A stretch of 43,415 nt of DNA from a virus, in IMG/VR virus record IMGVR_UViG_3300047409_000230, positions 1 through 43,415 of that record; one strand, written 5' to 3'. Made by a program: the position numbers and the translations under genes. The notes below the pieces were generated by a model. It was given only the letters and a program-made list of their open reading frames with translations. It ran no database searches and was not told where the DNA came from. Below, one piece after another: positions 20,983 to 27,503 of the stretch (its first letter is position 1; each line of letters opens with the position of its first letter).

Positions 20983-21429
20983 GTGCTGCGGCCGTGGCTG
21001 ATGCCGCGTTCCCCGCAGGGCGAGGACCACGAGGCGGGCATCAAGGCGCTGATCCCATTTGTCCACTGGCAGGGCGGGATGCGCGGCAAGCACAACTGCG
21101 ACTTCGCTGTCTGTCAGATCGAGCCGTGCCCGCAACTACGGACGATCCTCTCCCGCTGCCCGTCCCCGGAGCGCAACCTTGAGGACGAGTACCACGACGA
21201 GCACCAGGCCGAGGGCCGCGAGGTCGATGACCGCTGTGGCGTGTGTCGCCCCGAGTTGGCCGTGAACCCGTCCCCGGAGCGCAACACAGAGAAGCTGGTG
21301 GAGGCGCTGCGCGAGATCGCTCGCTACGAACACGCAACGGCGGCGGGGCAGGATCTCGTGCAGTACATGGTCAAGACCGCCCACGATGCCCTGGCCGAGT
21401 TCTCCTCCACCACGAAGGAGCAGCCGTGA
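20983..21429 (+). CDS. Cysteine-containing protein, unknown
   Basis: I choose GTG 20983, giving 148 aa, because G/C third-position bias extends that far; ATG 21001 would give 142 aa. Several Cys are spaced like metal ligands (CDFAVCQIEPCPQL, then CGVC), and the last third is helical (KLVEALREIARYEHA, MVKTAHDALAEF). No family is recognised. ATG 20961 in another frame opens a frame with poor codon bias and is rejected. Confidence 0.55.
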   Translation: MLRPWLMPRSPQGEDHEAGIKALIPFVHWQGGMRGKHNCDFAVCQIEPCPQLRTILSRCPSPERNLEDEYHDEHQAEGREVDDRCGVCRPELAVNPSPERNTEKLVEALREIARYEHATAAGQDLVQYMVKTAHDALAEFSSTTKEQP

Positions 21430-21464
21430 GGACGACCGCTTCAACTGCGAAAATCCGCTGCTGA
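21426..21464 (+). other. 12-codon coupling mini-ORF
   Basis: GTG 21426 overlaps the upstream stop (GTGA) and the TGA at 21462-21464 overlaps ATG 21464. The 12-residue product (VRTTASTAKIRC) is unlikely to matter; the element bridges a 34-base gap and may carry terminating ribosomes to the next gene. Confidence 0.35.
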
Positions 21465-22093
21465 TGAACGACAGAAGAAGCGCTCGCCGGCGCAAGGGAT
21501 CACACCCCCAGACGCGGTACTCCAGAGGCGTCAACGGCGCCGAGGTTCTCGCCGAGGTCCGTGAGGCGGACGCAGCGGCCAAGGCTGAGCGTGAGAGCAC
21601 AGTTGCCGACAAGGCGATCGAGTACTGGCGTAGCGTCGAGGTCCGCCCGTTGTTCGTGTACTTCGTCGTCGAGAGCCCGACGTACTTCGATTACGTCGGC
21701 ATCTACAGCGAAGACGAGCGCGACGAGTTCTACGACGGTTTCCCCACCGGTGCCTTGCGTGCAGTGAAGATCGGCAAGGCGCTGGATCCTCGTCAGAGGG
21801 TTCGGGAGCTAGCGTGCGGCAACCCTCGTGGCCTCCACCTCGAGCAGGTCATTCTCGCCAACCAACGCACAGAACGCAGGCTCCATCAGCACTGGGGCGG
21901 CGAACTGGGATTCGGCGCAGGCATCAGGGGCGAGTGGTACGGCAACCGCTACTTCGACGCCATCCTGGCCGTCGCAGCCGCTACGTGCCAGGCGCAGATC
22001 GAGGCGCACAAGGCCGGCGAGAACATGCACTACATCACCGAGCTTCTGCCATTCGACATCGCGACGAACAAGTTCGGCAAGGAGGCAGCGTGA
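21464..22093 (+). CDS. GIY-YIG superfamily protein (T5orf172/MUG113-type)
   Basis: From ATG 21464 the product is 209 aa. After a basic N-terminus and a helix, residues about 60-165 carry VYFVVESPTYFDYVGIY, AVKIGKALDPRQRVRELA, ERRLHQHWGGELG and GEWY, matching the T5orf172/MUG113 branch of the GIY-YIG nucleases: Tyr motif, KIG with Arg, and Glu/His. A nuclease role in recombination, or a homing role, is likely. The start abuts a 12-codon mini-ORF, and the stop overlaps the next ATG. Confidence 0.75.
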   Translation: MNDRRSARRRKGSHPQTRYSRGVNGAEVLAEVREADAAAKAERESTVADKAIEYWRSVEVRPLFVYFVVESPTYFDYVGIYSEDERDEFYDGFPTGALRAVKIGKALDPRQRVRELACGNPRGLHLEQVILANQRTERRLHQHWGGELGFGAGIRGEWYGNRYFDAILAVAAATCQAQIEAHKAGENMHYITELLPFDIATNKFGKEAA

Positions 22094-22512
22094 TGGAGTA
22101 CGACCTCAAGAAGCCAGCCGACCACTACCAGCACACCAAGCCGAAGGACTGGCCCAAGCCGCAGCCGAAGGCCAAGGAAGTCCTCGCGGAGATGAGCGAC
22201 GACATGCGCCTCTTCCTCCTCGCCGCAGCGGTATGCGGTGTCGACCCCGAGAAGATCGGCCACGACGCCGAAGACCCGGAACGGTTCTCCTACCATCCGG
22301 GAACACTCAGGGCACTCAAGACCCACGGCCTCGTCAGACTCGTGCAGACCAAGAAGCAGCGCAGAGAACTGTGGCGTCCGACGGATGACGGCCGTGGCCT
22401 GATCGCTCGCCATGAGCCTAGGCTTCTTCACCGCAAGGCGTATCGCAACTACACCCACGATCCGCGGTTCGCGTTGCCCGGTGAGAAGGAAGTGATGGAT
22501 CGCGCTGCCTAG
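22093..22512 (+). CDS. Possible winged-helix protein
   Basis: ATG 22093 shares one base with the previous stop; 139 aa. The N-terminus is Lys/Pro-rich. Residues 34-105 hold helices followed by TLRALKTHGLVRLVQTKKQRRELWRP, shaped like a winged-helix recognition helix and wing. It could be a late-gene regulator: it is the last gene of the early operon before a 199-base gap. The family is not recognised. Confidence 0.55.
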   Translation: MEYDLKKPADHYQHTKPKDWPKPQPKAKEVLAEMSDDMRLFLLAAAVCGVDPEKIGHDAEDPERFSYHPGTLRALKTHGLVRLVQTKKQRRELWRPTDDGRGLIARHEPRLLHRKAYRNYTHDPRFALPGEKEVMDRAA

Positions 22513-22616
22513 TTGTCGGTGCTGTGGGGTACATTTCCCGCTTAGACGTCGGCCTCGGAGTCCTTAGTCCAGCGAATCGTGGCTTCGACCGGGGCAGTGA
22601 GTGAGGGGCTCGCAGT

Positions 22617-22698
22617 ATTGGCCCAGCACACTCAGGCACCCCGGATCTGCCGACGCGCCCTGCCTCTCTCCTCGTAGCAGTCCCTCATTGGCCCAGCA
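22617..22698 (+). repeat. 12-bp direct repeats in the 22513-22711 gap
   Basis: ATTGGCCCAGCA occurs at 22617-22628 and 22687-22698, with starts 70 bases apart, just upstream of the gene at 22712. The gap has no coding frame with good codon bias and probably holds the promoter or regulatory sites of the following genes. I see no convincing -35/-10 pair. Confidence 0.55.
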
Positions 22699-22711
22699 GG
22701 GAGGCCACCCA

Positions 22712-22966
22712 ATGTGCAGGTCCAGCGATCTATCCCCGTGGGCGTACGTCCAGGACACCACGAACGGCAAGCTGTACGAGGTAGGCACCCAGTACGGCGC
22801 CCTAACCCAAAGGGCCGTGAAGCTGATCGACGTGTCCAGCGACATCGACCAGCCGAAGACCACGGACATGCTGCTCGCCAACGCACTCAAGCGCCTCGAG
22901 CTTGTACGCCCAGCGCCTTGCGTGTCTGACCTGGCAAGCATCGAAGAGTTCGGGCCACTCGGATGA
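22712..22966 (+). CDS. Small protein, unknown
   Basis: ATG 22712 follows AGGGAGG at 22698-22704; 84 aa. It has a beta-rich middle (WAYVQDTTNGKLYEVGTQYG) and a helix (MLLANALKRLELVR). It begins a short group before the terminase genes. No family is recognised. Confidence 0.55.
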   Translation: MCRSSDLSPWAYVQDTTNGKLYEVGTQYGALTQRAVKLIDVSSDIDQPKTTDMLLANALKRLELVRPAPCVSDLASIEEFGPLG

Positions 22967-23097
22967 CCAGGCCACGCATCACCCGGCTACTGCAATGGCT
23001 AGGCATCAGCACACCCAGCCTCAACGAACCAGCCCTAAGAGCATGGCTCAACGACCTCGACGCATCGGCTACCGAGGCGGAACCACGTCCCGAGTAG
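22963..23097 (+). CDS. 44-aa protein, unknown
   Basis: ATG 22963 overlaps the previous stop (ATGA). The product is 44 aa (MTRPRITRLLQWLGIS..., then PALRAWLNDLDA), Leu/Trp/Pro-containing. Codon bias is modest. Overlapping frames compete in 22960-23160, so the exact genes here are uncertain. Confidence 0.4.
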   Translation: MTRPRITRLLQWLGISTPSLNEPALRAWLNDLDASATEAEPRPE

Positions 23098-23162
23098 CCC
23101 AGTATCGCCACCAGATGCTTGACCGGGCGTTCGACGAGCGCGTCAGCAGACCCAAAGCATGA
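23043..23162 (+). CDS. Short basic protein, uncertain
   Basis: A frame open from upstream has ATG 23043 and a stop at 23160-23162 that overlaps ATG 23159. The 39-aa product is very basic (MAQRPRRIGYRGG..., YRHQMLDRAFDERV). It overlaps the preceding gene by 55 bases; at most one may be real upstream of 23097. Confidence 0.35.
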   Translation: MAQRPRRIGYRGGTTSRVAQYRHQMLDRAFDERVSRPKA

Positions 23163-23449
23163 GCCGCAGCTACCGCGTCTGCCCCAAGATCGACTGCCCA
23201 GAACTCATCGCACCCGGCGAGACCCAGTGCGCCGCCGGCCACGGCAGACCCAAGAACGCCTCTTGGAGCCGAGACCGCAACATCACTGAGCACAACAAGT
23301 GGGCCGCAGCAGCCAAGAAGGCTCATCCCTACTGCTCAGTGTGCGGCGAGACGAAGAAGCTCGACGTCCATCACGGACCGAACGGCGAACCGATCGTCCT
23401 CTGCAACACGCACCACCAGGCCGTTGATCCGCACGCTCGAGCACGCTGA
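23159..23449 (+). CDS. HNH endonuclease next to terminase
   Basis: ATG 23159 overlaps the previous stop; 96 aa. CPKIDCPELI gives an N-terminal Cys pair, and YCSVCGETKKLDVHHGPNG with LCNTHHQAVDPH gives the HNH site (zinc Cys pair, VHH, final His/Asn). HNH proteins beside terminase genes assist genome packaging or cos cleavage in many tailed phages, and this one precedes the non-coding stretch before the small terminase. That location supports a packaging role over a homing role. Confidence 0.8.
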   Translation: MSRSYRVCPKIDCPELIAPGETQCAAGHGRPKNASWSRDRNITEHNKWAAAAKKAHPYCSVCGETKKLDVHHGPNGEPIVLCNTHHQAVDPHARAR

Positions 23450-23459
23450 ATCCAAGAGC

Positions 23460-23592
23460 AATCCCCTCACCCACCCATCACCACCACACGCACGACAGAG
23501 CAGCGCATGACGACACACCGAACCCGAAACCCATATCCCCACACCCCACACCCCAAAGCCAACCCCCCCACCATCCCACGGGGGGAGGGGAG
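23460..23592 (+). other. C-rich, G-poor non-coding stretch: candidate packaging or Rho site
   Basis: Between the HNH gene and the small terminase the top strand is strikingly rich in C and A and poor in G up to about 23579. It then switches to a G-run; CCCCCCC (23563-23569) and GGGGGG (23580-23585) could pair around a 10-base loop. No frame here has good codon bias. Its position fits a cos/pac site; the composition also fits a Rho loading site ending early transcription. The rest of the gap (23593-23670) shows nothing clear. Confidence 0.5.
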
Positions 23593-23670
23593 TGGCCGCG
23601 GCGACCGCGCTCGATCCCAAACCCGGCAAGGACTGTCTCGGGCAGAGGGTGAGACTGGACGTTTGGGCTG

Positions 23671-24087
23671 ATGGCTGGTCGTGGTCCTGCTCCGAAGGCG
23701 ATCGAGTCGCGGCGCAACCATCACGAGCCGCTGCGAGGTGAGTGGACGAGTTTGCATCCGTTGGCGAAGGCTGTGCTGCCGCCGCTGCCGCGTGATGTGT
23801 GGAGCGCCAGGACGAAGGCGGCGTGGGCCGCTTGGCGTCGGGATCCGGCGACGACGATGTACGGGCCGGCGGAGATGCAGCTGGCTGTGGATCTGGCGTA
23901 CGTGTATGAGCAATGGGTGCGGGATCCGACGGCTGCGTTGGCTGCTGAGATCCGGCAGCGTCAGGACGGGCTGGGCTTGAGCCCGAAGGGCAAGCAGGAT
24001 CGGCGTTGGCGTGTGACGACCGCGCCGGAGGTTGAGGAGTCGGGGGCGGAGGTCGCTGAGCTTCGGCCGTTGCGGTCCGTGGGGTGA
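23671..24087 (+). CDS. terS: Terminase small subunit
   Basis: ATG 23671 gives 138 aa. A basic N-terminus (AGRGPAPKAIESRRNHH) leads into a helical body (WSARTKAAWAAWRRD, MQLAVDLAYVYEQWV) and ends with LGLSPKGKQDRRWRV, the signature I associate with P27-type small terminases of actinobacterial phages. The protein recognises the packaging site and hands DNA to the large subunit, which starts four bases downstream. Its codon use is typical of the late genes. Confidence 0.8.
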   Translation: MAGRGPAPKAIESRRNHHEPLRGEWTSLHPLAKAVLPPLPRDVWSARTKAAWAAWRRDPATTMYGPAEMQLAVDLAYVYEQWVRDPTAALAAEIRQRQDGLGLSPKGKQDRRWRVTTAPEVEESGAEVAELRPLRSVG

Positions 24088-24090
24088 TGG

Positions 24091-25716
24091 GTGAGCGTCG
24101 GGACGTTCGGTCACATGGTGGCCGACTGGATCGAGCGTCACTGCGTCATTCCGGATTCGTGGCGTGCCGGTGAGCCGTATCTGCTGACGGATGAGATGCG
24201 CCGGTTCCTCGACGAGTTCTACTCGGTGGAGGGGCGGACCGGGGAGTTCGTGTATCGGCGGGGCGGCCAGTTGATCCGGCCGCAGAAGTGGGGGAAGGGC
24301 CCGTTCAGTGCGGCGATTATCTGTGCTGAGGCGTTGGCGCCGGTGGTGCCGGTGATGGAGTACGGGAAGCTGACGTTGCGTCCGTGGCCGAAGCCGTGGA
24401 TCCAGGTGACCGCGGTGTCGGAGGATCAGACGGTCAACGTGTTCAGCGCCCTGATCCCGATGATCGCGTTGGGCCCGTTGGCGCGGGAGATCCCGGACTC
24501 GGGGCTCGGCAGGATCAATCTCCCGTCCGGGGGCTGGATAGAGCCGGTGACCGCGAGTGCGAGGTCGAGGCTTGGTCAGCGGGTGACGTTCTGCGTCGAG
24601 GACGAGACGCATTCGTGGTTGCAGAGCAACGGCGGCCTCACGCTCGCCGACAACCAGCGAAGGAACCTGGCCGGCATGGGCGGCCGGTTCCTCGAGACCA
24701 CGAACGCTTTCGACCCGGTGGAGCAGAGCGTCGCTCAGCGCACGTTCGAGGCGAAGGCCCCGGGGACGCTGATCGATGACGCTCCCTCACCGCCCGGGTC
24801 GGTGCGGATCCGTGATGAGCGCGATGAGGTTCTGTCGGTTGTGTACGGGGACGCGCTGCTTGATCGTGGCGGCTGGGTCGACCGGGAGCGAATCCACGCG
24901 GAGATCGAAGCGCTCCTCGAGCACGACCCAGCCCAGGCTGAGCGCTACTTCCTGAACCGCAAGCTGGCGGCGGAGGGCGCCGCGTTCAACCCGCAGCAGC
25001 TGAAGGACCGGGTGTCGCTGCGACGATTGCCGTCGAAGGGCTCGGTGATCGTCCTCGGTGTCGACGGTGCCCGCCACCACGACTCGCTGGCTGTCGTAGC
25101 GACGGACGTCAAGTCCGGGTTCCAGTGGCCGGTGATCATCATCGAGCGTCCGGAGCACGCTGGCGACGACTACGAGCACGATCTGACACTGGTGGATGGT
25201 GCGGTGTCGGAGCTGGTGGAGAAGGGCGACTACGTGGTGTGGCGCGCGTATTGCGACGACCAGTACATCGCTCATCTGATCGAGTCGTGGCAGAACCGGT
25301 TCGGTGCGAAGCGTTTCCACACGTGGCACACGAACCGGCAGAAGCAGATCGCCTGGGCGGTCCGCCGGTTCGAGGAAGCCATTGGTGCGGGTGATGTGAG
25401 CTTCAGCGGCGAGCCGGTGTTCATGACGCATCTGCGGCAGGCCCGGAAGCGGATGCTGACCGTGATGGACGATCAGCAGCGTCAGATGCACACGCTGACG
25501 AAGGACCACATCCGGTCGCCCAGGAAGATCGATGCGGCGATGGCTGCGGTCCTGTCGTGGGAGGCCAGGTACAACGCGCTGCAGTCCGGCGCGGTGAGCC
25601 TGGATGAGCATCAGCCTCGACCTGAGCCTGAGCCCCCGCGCCCGTATGAGTCGGGGTTCGCTCCGAACGTGCCCGCCCTCATCGGTGGCTGGTCGCCCGG
25701 CGGCGACATGGAATAG
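24091..25716 (+). CDS. terL: Terminase large subunit
   Basis: This 541-aa protein from GTG 24091 has the two-domain terminase plan. In the ATPase domain the Walker A region is RPQKWGKGPF (63-72), a variant lacking Ser/Thr after GK, and Walker B is TFCVEDETH (166-174) with Glu170-Glu172. The nuclease domain has VLGVDGARHHDS (about 325), YCDDQYI (about 388) and a late Asp in KIDAAMAAVLSW. It pumps DNA into the prohead through the portal and cuts concatemers. Length is normal. The small subunit precedes it and capsid genes follow. Confidence 0.9.
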   Translation: MSVGTFGHMVADWIERHCVIPDSWRAGEPYLLTDEMRRFLDEFYSVEGRTGEFVYRRGGQLIRPQKWGKGPFSAAIICAEALAPVVPVMEYGKLTLRPWPKPWIQVTAVSEDQTVNVFSALIPMIALGPLAREIPDSGLGRINLPSGGWIEPVTASARSRLGQRVTFCVEDETHSWLQSNGGLTLADNQRRNLAGMGGRFLETTNAFDPVEQSVAQRTFEAKAPGTLIDDAPSPPGSVRIRDERDEVLSVVYGDALLDRGGWVDRERIHAEIEALLEHDPAQAERYFLNRKLAAEGAAFNPQQLKDRVSLRRLPSKGSVIVLGVDGARHHDSLAVVATDVKSGFQWPVIIIERPEHAGDDYEHDLTLVDGAVSELVEKGDYVVWRAYCDDQYIAHLIESWQNRFGAKRFHTWHTNRQKQIAWAVRRFEEAIGAGDVSFSGEPVFMTHLRQARKRMLTVMDDQQRQMHTLTKDHIRSPRKIDAAMAAVLSWEARYNALQSGAVSLDEHQPRPEPEPPRPYESGFAPNVPALIGGWSPGGDME

Positions 25717-25732
25717 GGAGTCAGGAGCAGAA

Positions 25733-25945
25733 GTGACTGTTGCGCAGTACTACGCCTACTTGCAGTCGACGTACCCCAACGACGCCGCTACCCGCGGGCA
25801 GCTCGCCGGCGCCGCGTATCGCTTCCAGCAGTACGTGGATGAGGGATTCAGCGCGACGACCGCTCGCAACCAGGGCAAGTTCGGCAAGCGCGGCGATCTC
25901 ATCACGGCGAAGAACGAGGACACCAATTACGGAGGGCTGACGTGA
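25733..25945 (+). CDS. Small late protein, unknown
   Basis: GTG 25733 follows AGGAG with a 5-base gap; 70 aa. Aromatic start (VAQYYAYLQSTYPND) and a helix (RGQLAGAAYRFQQYVDEGF), with a Lys-rich end. The function is unknown. It lies between terminase and portal, where small head accessory genes are common. The stop overlaps the next GTG. Confidence 0.6.
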   Translation: MTVAQYYAYLQSTYPNDAATRGQLAGAAYRFQQYVDEGFSATTARNQGKFGKRGDLITAKNEDTNYGGLT

Positions 25946-26202
25946 CCAGCACCGAGTTCGAGTACAAGTGGCTGCGTGACCCGGGCGGGCTTCTCGCCGG
26001 GGACCCGAGGCGGTTCGAGGTGGCGCGTGCCGCGTTCGCGGTCCGTGACCGCATGGTCAACGACGGCTACAGCGGCGAGCGGGCAGTCAAGCGGGTACTC
26101 GAGGAGCCGTACTACCGGGACGCCCTGACGGTCGCGGTGAACCCGCTGGGCGACGACGATGAGGATGTCGTCAAGGACTTTCGGAGCATCGACGCTCCGT
26201 GA
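25942..26202 (+). CDS. Small late protein, unknown
   Basis: GTG 25942 overlaps the previous stop; 86 aa, acidic, mostly helical (VARAAFAVRDRMVNDGY, ERAVKRVLEEPYYRDAL). No family is recognised; coupled to the previous gene. Confidence 0.6.
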   Translation: MTSTEFEYKWLRDPGGLLAGDPRRFEVARAAFAVRDRMVNDGYSGERAVKRVLEEPYYRDALTVAVNPLGDDDEDVVKDFRSIDAP

Positions 26203-26242
26203 ACGGCTGGAACTTGCAGTCCATCAACCACAGGAGGCCCTA

Positions 26243-26707
26243 ATGGCCGAGAGGACAAGCGGAAGCTCGGGATCGGGCGCCTCCGCCACGCAGGAGAAGA
26301 CCGACACCGCGCTCAAGAACGAGCGGGGCAAGGGCGGCGAGCGCTTCGGCGGCGACGAGCCGCTCTCGTATCCCGAGCACGAGCCGCTGGACAAGGTCAC
26401 CTATCGTGACCCGCGTCCGCTGGACTGGCCGCAGAAGGCCGACCGGTCCGTGTTCATCGGTGCCGTCCACTCGGTCGACAACGACGACGATGACGGTTCG
26501 GAGAAGAAGGGCTACGTGTACGCCGGCAAGGTCCGCGAGGACGAAGAGCTCGAGCTCGGCGGCAAGCAGGTCAAGGACGCCCAGGTCGTGGGCGGCAGCG
26601 GCCAGATCACCGTGATCGCGGACGGCGAAGCGATCAACTTCGGCAGCCTCACGGGCGCGGTGGCAGCGGACCTGCGCAGCGCGCTGGAGCTGAACTCGAA
26701 CTCCTGA
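26243..26707 (+). CDS. Late protein, possible head decoration or accessory
   Basis: ATG 26243 follows AGGAGG, a strong site; 154 aa. Residues 1-45 are disordered (Ser/Gly/Lys-rich), the rest acidic with beta-type stretches (SVFIGAVHSVDND, GYVYAGKVREDEE, GQITVIADGEAINFGSL). There is no enzymatic motif. The strong ribosome-binding site suggests abundance, as for a structural protein. Shares its last base with the next ATG. Confidence 0.6.
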   Translation: MAERTSGSSGSGASATQEKTDTALKNERGKGGERFGGDEPLSYPEHEPLDKVTYRDPRPLDWPQKADRSVFIGAVHSVDNDDDDGSEKKGYVYAGKVREDEELELGGKQVKDAQVVGGSGQITVIADGEAINFGSLTGAVAADLRSALELNSNS

Positions 26708-27189
26708 TGCCGACCGTTACCGAAATCACGGTCGACGGGTTCATCTCCTGCGTCGACCCGCGTTGCCCCGGCTACGAGCAGAAGCCCGTGCCGGTCACGC
26801 GTCAGAACGTCGCGTTCTCCTACGGTGACAACGGCGGGGACGGCAGCATTCCTCTCGGTGCCACGGAGCGTGAGGCCGTCTACGTCGTGCAGTTCGACGT
26901 GGTTTGCGAGCACTGCGGCAAGCCGACCATCACGTCCGATCAGGAGCGGCCCGAGCACGCGCAGGTGTCGGGCCAGGACCCGCTGGCGCTGCTGAACCTC
27001 AACCAGCAGAAGCAGACGCACGAGATGCAGCTCGCGTCGGCTCAGCAGGCCACGGAGATGGCGAACCTGCGGGCCCAGATCGCCGAACGGGACGCGCGGG
27101 ACGCCAAGCGTGACGCGCTGCTGGAGGAGATGGCTGCCGAGCTGAAGCGCAGGCGCGGCGGCCGGCCGAAGCAGTCGGAGGACGAGTGA
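26707..27189 (+). CDS. Zinc-knuckle plus coiled-coil late protein
   Basis: ATG 26707; 160 aa. An N-terminal beta domain has two Cys pairs (CVDPRCPG, about 15-22, and CEHCGK, about 67-72) that could hold zinc. Residues 95-150 are a coiled coil (QKQTHEMQLASAQQATEMA, then ARDAKRDALLEEMAAELK), ending in a basic RRRGGRPK. It may be a head-assembly or RNA polymerase-directed protein; not recognised. Confidence 0.55.
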   Translation: MPTVTEITVDGFISCVDPRCPGYEQKPVPVTRQNVAFSYGDNGGDGSIPLGATEREAVYVVQFDVVCEHCGKPTITSDQERPEHAQVSGQDPLALLNLNQQKQTHEMQLASAQQATEMANLRAQIAERDARDAKRDALLEEMAAELKRRRGGRPKQSEDE

Positions 27190-27503
27190 GCCTGACGGTC
27201 TCACTCGTCGTCAACGCGGCGGTGGCCTTCGCGTTCCTGTGGTTCATCCACAAGGAGCGTGAGGCCACCGCCCGCGTGTTCGCTGACATGACCCGGATGG
27301 CGCATGACCGTGAGCTGGGGCTGCTGCAGCGCATCCAGGCCCCTGCGGCCGAGGTGGTGCGTTACCACTACGACCAGGAGCCTGAGCCTGGTCCGCCCGC
27401 GATCGATGTCACCGACGAGGGCGACGAGGACTTCTGGTCAGCGCGGATGAGCAAGGAAGAGCTCGCCCACGCCGCCGCCTACGAGGAACTGAGCGATGGC
27501 TGA
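27186..27503 (+). CDS. N-anchored membrane protein, late
   Basis: GTG 27186 overlaps the previous stop; 105 aa. Residues 2-21 form a transmembrane helix (LTVSLVVNAAVAFAFLWFIH), then a charged helix and an acidic tail. A membrane protein directly before the portal is unusual. It may act in exclusion or head assembly at the membrane. It overlaps the portal start by eight bases. Confidence 0.55.
   Translation: MSLTVSLVVNAAVAFAFLWFIHKEREATARVFADMTRMAHDRELGLLQRIQAPAAEVVRYHYDQEPEPGPPAIDVTDEGDEDFWSARMSKEELAHAAAYEELSDG

Noticed and set aside
20961-21182. Rightward frame from ATG 20961
   Set aside because: Its start overlaps the previous stop attractively, but codon bias is poor and the competing frame from 20983 has better bias and metal-ligand-like cysteines.
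22501-22545. TACATT as a -10 box with TTGTCG as -35
   Set aside because: The spacing is only 11 bases, too short for a standard promoter, and no better -35 was found.
23467-24612. 381-codon minus-strand frame over the packaging gap and terminase genes
   Set aside because: It spans the C-rich non-coding stretch and two clearly coding plus genes; the product is Arg/His/Pro/Leu-rich without domains.
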